The position numbers were made by a program, and so were the translations under genes. Below are positions 56,124 to 64,000 of a stretch of 64,000 nucleotides of DNA, one piece after another. The stretch is from NCBI RefSeq assembly GCF_011682045.1, contig NZ_VVIW01000033.1, positions 1 to 64,000 of the forward strand, in the 5' to 3' direction. The notes under the pieces are model-generated. The model saw only the letters and a list, made by a program, of their open reading frames with translations, made no database searches and had not been told where the DNA came from. Origin of the DNA: Massilia aquatica. GTDB taxonomy: Bacteria; Pseudomonadota; Gammaproteobacteria; Burkholderiales; Burkholderiaceae_D. How positions within the stretch are numbered: the first letter of the stretch is position 1; the number at the start of each line of letters is the position of its first letter.

Positions 56124-56642
56124 ATGAAAGCTGCAGCTCCCCCTGACGCGGCCGCAAAGCCGCCGTCGAAGAAAATGGCCATGATCGGTGCGATCGTGGC
56201 CGTGCTGGTGCTGGGCGGTGGCGGCGCGGGCTGGTTCCTGATGCATGGCGACAAGGGTGGCGAGGAAGCCGAAGAAAGCGCCAAGCCAGCCAAGAAGAAG
56301 AAAAAGGCCGCCAAGGCGCATGCGCCGCCGGTATTCGCTCCGCTCGAAGTATTTACCGTCAACCTGCAGCCGGACGCCGAACAAGAGCACATGCTGCAGG
56401 TCTCGATCACCCTGGAGATGGCCGGCCAGGAGCAGGCCGACCTGGTCAAGAACAATATGCCGAAGGTGCGCAGCCGCGTGCTGCTGCTGCTGTCGGCCAA
56501 GAAGGCGTCGGAGCTGACCACGGTGGAAGGCAAGACCAAGCTGGCCGAGGAAGTCATGGAAGCGATCAAGAAGCCATTCGCCGAGCACGAGGAATCCCAG
56601 GAAGTCAACGAAGTCATGTTCACCCAGTTCATCATCCAGTGA
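56124..56642 (+). CDS. fliL: Flagellar basal body-associated protein FliL
   Basis: A 172-aa single-pass membrane protein. The TM helix (residues about 20-40, MAMIGAIVAVLVLGGGGAGWF) precedes a Lys/Glu linker and a periplasmic domain (LEVFTVNLQPDAEQEHMLQVSITLEM). FliL rings the stator. The start ATG 56124 is preferred; TTG 56106 adds six residues. The 220-bp gap after fliK, containing an AT-rich patch near 56060, may hold a promoter for fliL to fliR. Confidence 0.94.
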   Translation: MKAAAPPDAAAKPPSKKMAMIGAIVAVLVLGGGGAGWFLMHGDKGGEEAEESAKPAKKKKKAAKAHAPPVFAPLEVFTVNLQPDAEQEHMLQVSITLEMAGQEQADLVKNNMPKVRSRVLLLLSAKKASELTTVEGKTKLAEEVMEAIKKPFAEHEESQEVNEVMFTQFIIQ

Positions 56643-56648
56643 TCCTCC

Positions 56649-57626
56649 ATGGCCGATAATTTTCTCTCGCAGGAAGAAGTCGATGCGCTGCTCAAGGGCG
56701 TCAACGGCGACGCCGACGAAGCCTCCGCGCCCGAAGACAACACGGGCGTACGCACCTACAACCTGGCTACGCAGGAACGCATCGTGCGCGGGCGCATGCC
56801 GACGCTCGAGATCATCAACGAGCGTTTCGCGCGCTTGCTGCGGGTCGGGCTGTTCAACTACATCCGCCGCAGCGCCGAAGTGTCGGTGGGCTCGGTGCGG
56901 GTCTCGAAATATAGCGAATTCATCCGCAACCTGGTGGTGCCGACCAACCTGAACCTGGTCCACATGAAGCCGCTACGCGGCACGGCCCTGATCGTGTTCG
57001 ATCCGGGCCTGGTGTTCTTGCTGGTCGATAATCTGTTCGGCGGCGACGGGCGCTTTCATACCCGGGTCGAGGGGCGCGATTTTACCCAGACCGAGCAGCG
57101 CATCATCTTGCGCATCCTCGATATCGTGTTCGATTCGTATGCGAAATCGTGGGAACCGGTGTATCCGGTCGAGTTCGAGTACATCCGTTCCGAGATGAAT
57201 ACCCAGTTCGCCAACATCGCCACCCCGAACGAAGTGGTGGTCTCGTCCACGTTTACCATCGAGCTTGGCTCGGTGAGCGGCCAGATCCACATCTGCATGC
57301 CGTACTCGATGATCGAGCCGATCCGCGACACGCTCACCTCCAGCCTGCAAGGCGAAGCGCTGGAAGTCGACAAGCGCTGGATCCGCCTGATGACGCAGCA
57401 GATCCAGATCGCCGAAGTCGAACTGGTGGCGGTGCTGGGCACGGCGCGCGCCTCGTTCGACGAGATTCTCAATTTCAAGGTGGGCGACATCGTCCCCCTC
57501 AACGTACCCGAACAGATCCAGGCCACCGTCGATGGCGTGCCGGTGATGGATTGCACGTATGGCGTGCTCAACGGACAATATGCGCTAAAGGTCGAGAAAC
57601 TGCTCGCCAATGCGGACACCAAATAA
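56649..57626 (+). CDS. fliM: Flagellar motor switch protein FliM
   Basis: A 325-aa C-ring protein. The CheY-P-binding N-terminus (FLSQEEVDALLKGVNG) and the middle domain (RGTALIVFDPGLVFLLVDNLFGGDGRF, the GGxG motif) are intact. The C-terminal FliN-like domain includes FKVGDIVPLNVPEQIQATVDGVP. It lies 6 bp after fliL. Confidence 0.97.
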   Translation: MADNFLSQEEVDALLKGVNGDADEASAPEDNTGVRTYNLATQERIVRGRMPTLEIINERFARLLRVGLFNYIRRSAEVSVGSVRVSKYSEFIRNLVVPTNLNLVHMKPLRGTALIVFDPGLVFLLVDNLFGGDGRFHTRVEGRDFTQTEQRIILRILDIVFDSYAKSWEPVYPVEFEYIRSEMNTQFANIATPNEVVVSSTFTIELGSVSGQIHICMPYSMIEPIRDTLTSSLQGEALEVDKRWIRLMTQQIQIAEVELVAVLGTARASFDEILNFKVGDIVPLNVPEQIQATVDGVPVMDCTYGVLNGQYALKVEKLLANADTK

Positions 57627-57640
57627 TTTAGGAGAGCACT

Positions 57641-58054
57641 ATGTCCGATACTACCGATGACGACGCAATGGACGACTGGGGCGCGGCCATTGCCGAGCAG
57701 GCCAAGGCGGAAGCCGAAGCCCTGCAAACCCAGGCAGCCAGCGCGGCCGTGTTCAAGGATTTTTCGAACAAGGGCACCAAGCCCGACACGCCGAACGATA
57801 TCGACTTCATCCTCGACATCCCGGTCCAGCTCACGGTCGAGCTGGGACGGACCAAGATCGCCATCAAGAACCTGCTGCAACTGGCCCAGGGTTCGGTGGT
57901 CGAGCTCGACGGCCTGGCGGGCGAGCCGATGGACGTGCTGGTCAACGGCTGCCTGATCGCCCAGGGCGAGGTGGTGGTGGTGAACGATAAATTCGGAATT
58001 CGCCTGACGGACATCATCACCCCGTCCGAACGGATTCGAAAACTCAATAAATGA
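57641..58054 (+). CDS. fliN: Flagellar motor switch protein FliN
   Basis: A 137-aa C-ring protein. The C-terminal SpoA domain has DIDFILDIPVQLTVELGRTKIAIKNLLQLAQGSVVELDGLAGEPMDVLVNG, the FliN consensus, ending IRLTDIITPSERIRKL. It overlaps fliO by 4 bp. The N-terminal 50 residues are a flexible, acidic linker. Confidence 0.97.
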   Translation: MSDTTDDDAMDDWGAAIAEQAKAEAEALQTQAASAAVFKDFSNKGTKPDTPNDIDFILDIPVQLTVELGRTKIAIKNLLQLAQGSVVELDGLAGEPMDVLVNGCLIAQGEVVVVNDKFGIRLTDIITPSERIRKLNK

Positions 58055-58707
58055 CGGCGCGCCTGATTGCCGCCGTGGCGCTGGCGTGCAGCCTGGCGCC
58101 GGGGATGGTTGCCGCCCAGGCGGCTGGGACCGCTGCGCCTGCGCCGGTTGCGTCTGTTCCCGCTGCGTCGGTTCCCGCTGCTGCATCGGCGCCGGCCGCG
58201 TCCGTTCCGGTCGCACCTACGCCGGCCGCAGCGGTTCCCGCCGCCGCCGAGCCGCAGGCCAGCGTTCCCGTGGTTACGGCTCCTGCCCCTGCCCCGGCCC
58301 CGGTCGCCGCCCTGCCCGCCGCCAGCGCCGTGCCGGCCACGCCCGGTCCGATGGCGGGACCGTCGGCCGGCAACCTGCTGCAAACCATTTTTGCGCTGAC
58401 CCTGGTGCTGGCCCTGTTGGGCGCCATGGTCTGGTTCATGAAGCGTTTCGGCCCGCAAGCGGCCGCCGGCGCGGCCCAGATGCGCACCATCGGCGCGCTC
58501 AGCCTGGGTGGGCGCGAACGGGTCATCGTGATTGAAGTGGGCGACCAGTGGATCGTGGTGGGCGCCTCGCCCGGCCGCATCAACGCGCTGGCCACCATGC
58601 CAAAACAGGAAACCCCGGGCGGGCCCGCCGTGGTGACCAACGGTCCCGCGTCCGGCACCTTTGCCGAGTGGCTCAAGCAGACGATCGACAAGCGCAATGG
58701 ACGCTAA
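58051..58707 (+). CDS. fliO: Flagellar biosynthetic protein FliO
   Basis: A 218-aa protein with a signal-anchor ([18 protein letters not shown]), a long Ala/Pro/Val repeat linker (about residues 25-100), a TM helix ([22 protein letters not shown]) and a cytosolic domain with [24 protein letters not shown]. FliO assists FliP assembly. The linker is longer than in E. coli. It overlaps fliP by 11 bp. Confidence 0.92.
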   Translation: MTARLIAAVALACSLAPGMVAAQAAGTAAPAPVASVPAASVPAAASAPAASVPVAPTPAAAVPAAAEPQASVPVVTAPAPAPAPVAALPAASAVPATPGPMAGPSAGNLLQTIFALTLVLALLGAMVWFMKRFGPQAAAGAAQMRTIGALSLGGRERVIVIEVGDQWIVVGASPGRINALATMPKQETPGGPAVVTNGPASGTFAEWLKQTIDKRNGR

Positions 58708-59473
58708 GCGGACTTTTCCTTTGACGCACTACGCGCGCCGCAGTATGCAACTGCTGCCGCTGCTGGCCCTCGGCCTGCCGGCGCTGGCCATGGCCGCGCC
58801 GGGCATCCCGACCTTCACCAGCGCGCCGGCGCCGGGCGGCGGCACCGCCTATTCGCTGCCGGTCCAGACGCTGCTGTTGATGACGGCGCTGTCGTTCATC
58901 CCGGCGGTACTGCTGATGATGACCAGTTTTACCCGCATTATCATCGTGCTCTCCTTGCTGCGCCAGGCGATCGGCACCCAGTCGGCCCCGCCCAACCAGG
59001 TCATGGTCGGGCTGGCGCTGTTCCTGACCCTGTTCGTGATGGGCCCGGTGTTCGACAAGATTTACGTGGATGCCTACCAGCCGCTGCAGGAAAACAAGAT
59101 CGAAATGGACGTCGCCATGGAGCGCGCCGTGGCGCCGCTGAAAACCTTCATGATCCGCCAGACGCGCCAGGCCGACCTGGCCATGTTCGTCAAAATTTCG
59201 CGCTCGGCCGCCTTGCAGGGGCCGGAAGACATTCCGCTGCGCATACTGATTCCCGCCTTTGTGACCAGTGAACTGAAAACCGCGTTCCAGATCGGCTTTG
59301 CGATCTTCATCCCGTTTCTCATCATCGATATGGTGGTGGCATCGGTGCTGATGTCGATGGGGATGATGATGATGTCGCCGGCGGTCATTTCGCTGCCCTT
59401 CAAGCTGATGCTGTTCGTGCTGGTCGATGGCTGGCAACTGCTGCTCGGCTCGCTCGCGCAGAGTTTTTACTAG
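58697..59473 (+). CDS. fliP: Flagellar type III export gate protein FliP
   Basis: A 258-aa core gate subunit. Signal peptide with MAAPG near residue 33, then four TM helices. Signature segments: [43 protein letters not shown], and [22 protein letters not shown]. It contains no known defects. The start ATG 58697 lies inside fliO. Confidence 0.96.
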   Translation: MDAKRTFPLTHYARRSMQLLPLLALGLPALAMAAPGIPTFTSAPAPGGGTAYSLPVQTLLLMTALSFIPAVLLMMTSFTRIIIVLSLLRQAIGTQSAPPNQVMVGLALFLTLFVMGPVFDKIYVDAYQPLQENKIEMDVAMERAVAPLKTFMIRQTRQADLAMFVKISRSAALQGPEDIPLRILIPAFVTSELKTAFQIGFAIFIPFLIIDMVVASVLMSMGMMMMSPAVISLPFKLMLFVLVDGWQLLLGSLAQSFY

Positions 59474-59484
59474 CGAGGCCGCCG

Positions 59485-59754
59485 ATGACTCCCGAAAGCG
59501 TCATGACAATGGGCCGCACGGCCATGGAAGTTACCCTGATGGTGGCCGCGCCCATGCTGCTGGTGGCGCTGATTATCGGCCTGATTGTCAGCATCTTCCA
59601 GGCCGCCACCCAGATCAATGAAGCGACCCTGTCCTTCATTCCCAAGCTGGTCGGCATTTTTGTCGCCCTGATCGTGGCCGGACCGTGGATGCTGGCGGTC
59701 ATGCTCGACTACATGCGCCAGGTATTTACGGGCATTCCCGGCCTGGTCAACTGA
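59485..59754 (+). CDS. fliQ: Flagellar export gate protein FliQ
   Basis: An 89-aa two-helix membrane protein: VTLMVAAPMLLVALIIGLIVSIFQAATQINEATLSFIPKLVGI is diagnostic. Part of the FliPQR gate. Confidence 0.97.
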   Translation: MTPESVMTMGRTAMEVTLMVAAPMLLVALIIGLIVSIFQAATQINEATLSFIPKLVGIFVALIVAGPWMLAVMLDYMRQVFTGIPGLVN

Positions 59755-59778
59755 CGCGCCCGCGTCACCTCCCATCGC

Positions 59779-60651
59779 ATGATCACCATCACCAGCATCG
59801 AGATGAATGCGTGGATCGCCGGCCTGCTGTGGCCGCTGACCCGCATTCTCGGGCTCATTACCGCCGCGCCCCTGTTTGGCAACGCCAGCGTGCCGACGAC
59901 GGTGAAAGTTGCGCTCGGCGTGCTGCTGGCGAGTATTATCGCGCCGGCCATTCCGGCGCTGCCGGCGGCCGATCCGCTGTCGATGGCGGGGCTGCTGATT
60001 TTGGTGCAGGAATTGCTGATCGGGGTGGCGATGGGCTTTGCCATCCGCCTGGTGTTCGCCGCCATCGAAATGGCCGGCGAAATTTGCAGCCTGACCATGG
60101 GGCTGGGCTTTGCCAGTTTTTTCGATCCGCTGACCAAGGGGCGTTCCTCGGCCGTAAGCCAGTTTCTGGCGCTGATTGCGACCATGGCGTTTTTGGCCGC
60201 CAACGCGCATCTGGTGTTGCTTGAAGCGCTGGCCGAGAGTTTTATCACGATGCCGATTTCGGCCACGCCGATGTCGTCCTCGGCGGAATGGGAAATGGCC
60301 AAATGGGGCGGGCTGATCTTCAGCGCGGGGCTGCACCTGTCGCTGCCGATCGTGGCGGCGCTGCTCATTACGCAAGTGGCACTGGGCATTTTGACGCGCG
60401 CGGCGCCGCAGTTGAACATTTTCGGGATTGGCTTTCCGATCACACTCGGGGTCGGCATGCTGGTGATCGTGATGGTGCTGCCTTATCTGGGCAATCCGTT
60501 CCAGGTGCTGTTCAACCAGGGCATTGAAACGGCGCGCCGGGTGCCGCGCCTGGCGGCCACGCCGAAGGCGCCGGCCGCACCGGCGCAGACTACCAGGCCT
60601 GCCGCGCTACCACTCGGGCCGGTTGACGGCGCGCCGGGCCAGCAGCGCTGA
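59779..60651 (+). CDS. fliR: Flagellar export gate protein FliR
   Basis: A 290-aa multi-pass membrane protein. The start MITITSIEMNAWIAGLLWPLTRILG is typical, with RILGLITAAPLFGNASVPTTVKVALG following. The C-terminal 40 residues are an Ala/Pro tail beyond the usual end. It closes the flagellar operon; flhB and flhA are not in the window. The RHS gene begins 156 bp downstream. Confidence 0.95.
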   Translation: MITITSIEMNAWIAGLLWPLTRILGLITAAPLFGNASVPTTVKVALGVLLASIIAPAIPALPAADPLSMAGLLILVQELLIGVAMGFAIRLVFAAIEMAGEICSLTMGLGFASFFDPLTKGRSSAVSQFLALIATMAFLAANAHLVLLEALAESFITMPISATPMSSSAEWEMAKWGGLIFSAGLHLSLPIVAALLITQVALGILTRAAPQLNIFGIGFPITLGVGMLVIVMVLPYLGNPFQVLFNQGIETARRVPRLAATPKAPAAPAQTTRPAALPLGPVDGAPGQQR

Positions 60652-60712
60652 ACCGGGCGTTGCAGGCTCCTGCAACGCCGTTAAATCGTCCGCATCAGCT
60701 CGTTTTTTTAAG

Positions 60713-60735
60713 TTGACAGTTCAATATCGTATAAT
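60713..60735 (+). promoter_or_regulatory. AT-rich promoter-like region upstream of RHS gene
   Basis: TTGACA at 60713-60718 and TATAAT at 60730-60735 both match sigma-70 hexamers, but the spacer is 11 bp, too short for ordinary use. The region from 60700 to 60770 is much more AT-rich than its surroundings. Confidence 0.35.
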
Positions 60736-60807
60736 ATTGAGTGTGCAAGATTGTATTTCAAATATTGCCCCGCTGGTTTCCGTTCCCCCCAAAGAAAGAT
60801 CCGTTTC

Positions 60808-63800
60808 ATGAGCAGTGTTGACATCTCTATCGATTTGCATAAGGTCCGCAATGCATTGGCAACCCTGGAGCGGAATTACGTAACGGGCGGCGTAAAGGCA
60901 GTCAACGATATCGAAGCCCGCCTGCAACGGTTTTCTAGATCGCATCCTTTGCCGACGATGACGGGTGTAGTGCGGCAACTTCCGGGGGGGGCATGCCTTA
61001 TCGCAGTCGACGAGGCGCTGAAGGCAGCGGACCAGCGTGTCGTCATGCTGTTGGCCTCAGTCGTCCAGGGTCTCGACTTTTCCATGGTAAAAGGCGTCCT
61101 GCTGGAGGTCGGCAAAGATATGGCCAAGTACCTTGGAGGGGGCGCGGTCCTCGGTGGCGTCGTGGGCGGGGCCATTGGCTCCCTGGCCGGTGGGGTCGGA
61201 GCGGTGCCTGGCGCAGTTGTCGGCACGCAGGTCGGCCTTGAGCTTGCAACCGCCGTCATGACGCTGTTGGGCCTGGCCGATTTGGCAAAAGCATTCGTGC
61301 AAGTGGTGCCGATGCTTGTCATGCCCATGGTTGAGGGCTTCGCTTTGGCTATCCGTGCCGGTTTGCTGCCTGAAACTGAACGCAACCAATACCGCGTGCT
61401 CATCAACGCGTCGGCGGAGTCCTTCGCAAAAGGCAAGTTCATTTTGATTGTTGGGCTGCTAGCGGCAATCGTGGCCTTGTGTGCGGGCAAACTCGGGACA
61501 AAGCTGCTTGAAAAACTCGGCAGCAGCAAATTAGGGCTGGTATTCACCACCTGGCTGAAGAAGAACGAGCAGATCGTTTTAAACCATCCATCCTTGAGGA
61601 TAAAAAACCGGGCAGGAGCCGAGGGCGCGGGCAAGGCGCCGGCTGTGGAAAAACCGGCGCCGGCAAAGCCGGAGGCTGGCAAGCCCAAGCAGAACGAAGC
61701 GCCGAATGAAGGTCAGGCGAAGATTGATTGCCCGACCTGCCTGCTTAGAGCAAACCCCGTCAATCCAATTTCGGGTAGCAAAATCTTTGCAGGCGCTATC
61801 GACATGGACTTCGCGTTGCCTGCAGCGTTGCCACTGATCTGGCAACGAACTTACAGCTCCGCGCAGCGGCAAGCAGGCTGGCTGGGTTCCGGCTGGAGTA
61901 CACCGCTGTCGCTTGCCCTGGAAATCAACGTCGACAGCGTCATCGTGCTCGACCCTTTCGCACGTGAGATCACATTTTCATTGCCGGGCATTGGCGAATC
62001 GCTGTATTCGCCCTCGGAAAAAATCACGCTCGTACGCACGCACGAGCGTTGCTTCGAGCTGGTTGACGACAAGGGCGAGCGCGATCTGTTCTCCCTGCCC
62101 GACTCTGCTCACAACATCGCGCGTCTGGTCGGCCAGATCGATGCCAACGGCAACCGCATCACCATCGCCTACAACCAGCGCCAATTGCCCGAGCGGGTCG
62201 AGGACAGCGCCGGGCGCGGCTACCTGCTGACGTTCGAAGACCACCGCGGCTACCCGCGCCTGCGCAGCATTGCCATGCAGCCGGCCGAGCCCGAAAGCGA
62301 CACCGAACTGCTGGTCGCGTACGAGTACGATGCCAGCGGTAACCTGGCCAAGGTCAGCAACGGCAAGGGCGACGTGATGCGCCAGTTCGCCTATCGCAAT
62401 CACGTGATGATCGAGCACAGCCAGCCGGGCGGCGTGGTGTCGCGCTATGAATACGATGAGTATGCAGCCTGCGGCAAGGTCACGCGCAACTGGATCAACA
62501 ACGGCCGGTCGTGGAACTTTCACTATCTGGAACACGAAACGGTCATCACCGATAACCTGGGGCGCGAAGAGCGTTACCGCTTCGATGCCAAGCGCCGCTA
62601 CATCGGCCAGGTGGATGCGGCCGGCGGCGTGACCACGCGCCGTCTCGACAGCAACGGCAATGTCCTCAGCATCACCGATCCAGGCGGACGCAGCGTCAGC
62701 TACCGCTACGACCAGCGCAGTCGCGTCACCCGCATCGAAAGCGACGGCAAGGGCACCGGCATCGTCTACGATACCCGCTTCGACAAGCCGGCGCTGATCA
62801 CCGACGCGCTCGGCGCCACAACCGCCCTGCGCTACGACGACTTCGGCAACCTGGCGAGCGTTACCGATGCGCTGGGCAACCGCACCGCCTACCAGTACGA
62901 CGAGCACGGCTTGCCGGTCAAGGTGACGGACGCAGCCGGAGGCGTCAAAAAGCTGGCCTACAACCGCGCCGCACAACTGATCAGCTACACCGATTGCTCG
63001 GGCAACACCAGCTACTTCAGCTACGATGTCGATGGCAAGCCGCTGCGCGTACTTGATGCCCAGGGCAACGCGACTTTCTACAACTATGACGCGGCAGGAC
63101 GCCTCATTGAGGCGGTGCAACCGGACGGCGCTACCAAGCGTTACGAATACGACGCACTAGGCCGCTTGGTGGCTCAGATTGACGCGGCCGGCAACCGCAC
63201 TAGCTACATCCTCGACACCGATGGACAGCCACTCAAGCGCATCGACGCGCGCGGCGGCGTGCTCGAGTACCGCTATGACACCGTACGTCGCATGGCCGAG
63301 CTGATCAACGAGAATGGCGACGTACATCGCTTCGTTTACGACGCGCTGGACAGCCTGATCGAAGAAACCGGCTTTGACGCGCGCCTGACGCGCTACCGCT
63401 ACGACAATAGCGGTTCGCTGGTGGCAAAAGAAGAACTCGGCAGCGGCGCGCGCACCGAGTACACCCGTATCGACACCACCTTTGCACGCGACAGCGCCGG
63501 CCAGTTGATCGATAAGATCGTTTCGCGCGTGACCGGTCCTGCCAGCGCGGAACAGCTGCGTGTGCGCTTCGCATACGACGATCTGGGTCGCATGACGCAA
63601 GCCATCAATGCAGATGCAATCGTGTCGCTGGAATACGACGCCCTCGGACAACTCGTAGCCGAGCGGACCGAAAGCGGAGGCGAGACAACGCTCCTGCGGC
63701 ACGCATACGACGAGTTGGGCAATCGAATCCAGACCGTGCTGCCGGATGGGCGGGTACTTAACAACCTGTTCTATGGTTCCGGCCACCTGCACCAGATCAA

Positions 63801-64000
63801 TATTGACGGCGAAGTGATCACCGACATCGAGCGCGACCAACTGCACCGCCCGATCAGCCGTACCCAAGGCGCACTGACCAGCCAGTTCCGCTATGATCCG
63901 ATGGGACGCATGCTGTCGCAGGTGGCGGGCCGGATCGTCGTCGGTGAGGGGGCGGCTCCGGTCATCGCGCGCAAATATGAATATGACGACAACGGCAACT
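60808..64000 (+). CDS. RHS/YD-repeat polymorphic-toxin-like protein (partial, runs off window)
   Basis: Open from ATG 60808 to the window end, 1064 codons with no stop. N-terminal residues 1-105 are unique, then a glycine-zipper hydrophobic stretch (about 110-150, GAVLGGVVGGAIGSLAGGVG) and another hydrophobic helix (about 211-228). After a Lys/Pro/Ala linker comes a CPTC motif (308-311), then a DUF6531-like segment (ANPVNPISGSKIFAG, WQRTYSS, GWLGSGWS). From about residue 450 YD repeats recur (YDASGNL, YDDFGNL, YDAAGRL, YDALGRL, at least fifteen). No PAAR domain is present. The C-terminal toxin, its cleavage site and immunity gene lie beyond the window. Confidence 0.92.
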   Translation, partial: MSSVDISIDLHKVRNALATLERNYVTGGVKAVNDIEARLQRFSRSHPLPTMTGVVRQLPGGACLIAVDEALKAADQRVVMLLASVVQGLDFSMVKGVLLEVGKDMAKYLGGGAVLGGVVGGAIGSLAGGVGAVPGAVVGTQVGLELATAVMTLLGLADLAKAFVQVVPMLVMPMVEGFALAIRAGLLPETERNQYRVLINASAESFAKGKFILIVGLLAAIVALCAGKLGTKLLEKLGSSKLGLVFTTWLKKNEQIVLNHPSLRIKNRAGAEGAGKAPAVEKPAPAKPEAGKPKQNEAPNEGQAKIDCPTCLLRANPVNPISGSKIFAGAIDMDFALPAALPLIWQRTYSSAQRQAGWLGSGWSTPLSLALEINVDSVIVLDPFAREITFSLPGIGESLYSPSEKITLVRTHERCFELVDDKGERDLFSLPDSAHNIARLVGQIDANGNRITIAYNQRQLPERVEDSAGRGYLLTFEDHRGYPRLRSIAMQPAEPESDTELLVAYEYDASGNLAKVSNGKGDVMRQFAYRNHVMIEHSQPGGVVSRYEYDEYAACGKVTRNWINNGRSWNFHYLEHETVITDNLGREERYRFDAKRRYIGQVDAAGGVTTRRLDSNGNVLSITDPGGRSVSYRYDQRSRVTRIESDGKGTGIVYDTRFDKPALITDALGATTALRYDDFGNLASVTDALGNRTAYQYDEHGLPVKVTDAAGGVKKLAYNRAAQLISYTDCSGNTSYFSYDVDGKPLRVLDAQGNATFYNYDAAGRLIEAVQPDGATKRYEYDALGRLVAQIDAAGNRTSYILDTDGQPLKRIDARGGVLEYRYDTVRRMAELINENGDVHRFVYDALDSLIEETGFDARLTRYRYDNSGSLVAKEELGSGARTEYTRIDTTFARDSAGQLIDKIVSRVTGPASAEQLRVRFAYDDLGRMTQAINADAIVSLEYDALGQLVAERTESGGETTLLRHAYDELGNRIQTVLPDGRVLNNLFYGSGHLHQINIDGEVITDIERDQLHRPISRTQGALTSQFRYDPMGRMLSQVAGRIVVGEGAAPVIARKYEYDDNGN

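Noticed and set aside
60713-60735. Strong sigma-70 promoter
   Set aside because: Both hexamers fit but the spacer is only 11 bp; kept only as a weak regulatory candidate.

Overview
The window is high-GC DNA from a flagellated betaproteobacterium. It most resembles an Oxalobacteraceae genome (Massilia, Duganella or Janthinobacterium type). The grounds are the core order rph / PP2C phosphatase / Ser-Thr kinase / yicC ... gmk / rpoZ / spoT ... greB, the Burkholderiales-style flagellar order (fliC, flaG, fliD, fliS, fliT, FliK-like, FlhB-C-like, ycgR, then fliE divergent from fliFGHIJKLMNOPQR), and paired PEP-CTERM proteins. The genus is inferred; no rRNA or tRNA gene is visible.

Region 1 (about 0.2-14.6 kb) is housekeeping: RNase PH, a PP2C/kinase pair, YicC, guanylate kinase, RNA polymerase omega, a bifunctional (p)ppGpp enzyme and GreB. 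Two accessory blocks sit inside it. One is a divergent MFS exporter/AraC regulator pair between yicC and gmk. The other is a TonB receptor/heme oxygenase pair plus a DUF3422 gene carrying an in-frame amber codon, between spoT and greB.

Region 2 (14.6-25.2 kb) is sensing and envelope: a membrane protein, a lipoprotein hydrolase, an OmpR/HK two-component pair, two paralogous PEP-CTERM proteins, a phosphodiester-glycosidase-like protein, a PAS/HisKA_3 kinase with its LuxR-type regulator, and a diguanylate cyclase.

Region 3 (25.2-34.2 kb) is a tightly packed, same-strand run of eight genes. It holds a TPR/SPINDLY O-GlcNAc transferase, CDP-glucose synthesis and 4,6-dehydration, a sugar C-methyltransferase, a 3,5-epimerase, an FkbM methyltransferase, an SDR reductase/epimerase and a hexapeptide acyltransferase. 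It lies just upstream of two near-identical flagellin genes, so I read it as a flagellin glycosylation island making a CDP-linked, C-methyl-branched deoxyhexose. This is the strongest candidate for an undescribed system here. A macro-domain gene, a 160-bp MITE-like element and a decayed gene separate it from the flagellins.

Region 4 (35.3-60.7 kb) is the flagellar locus: two flagellins and fliD with good sigma-28 promoters, flaG, fliS, fliT, a second FliK-like protein, a FlhB C-domain protein without the NPTH site, and a YcgR brake. A 3.6-kb insert follows, with an esterase-like lipoprotein, four small orphan genes and a CPBP protease. Then come fliE and the basal body/export operon fliF to fliR.

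Region 5 (60.7-64 kb) holds the first 1064 codons of an RHS/YD-repeat polymorphic-toxin-like protein, cut by the window end.
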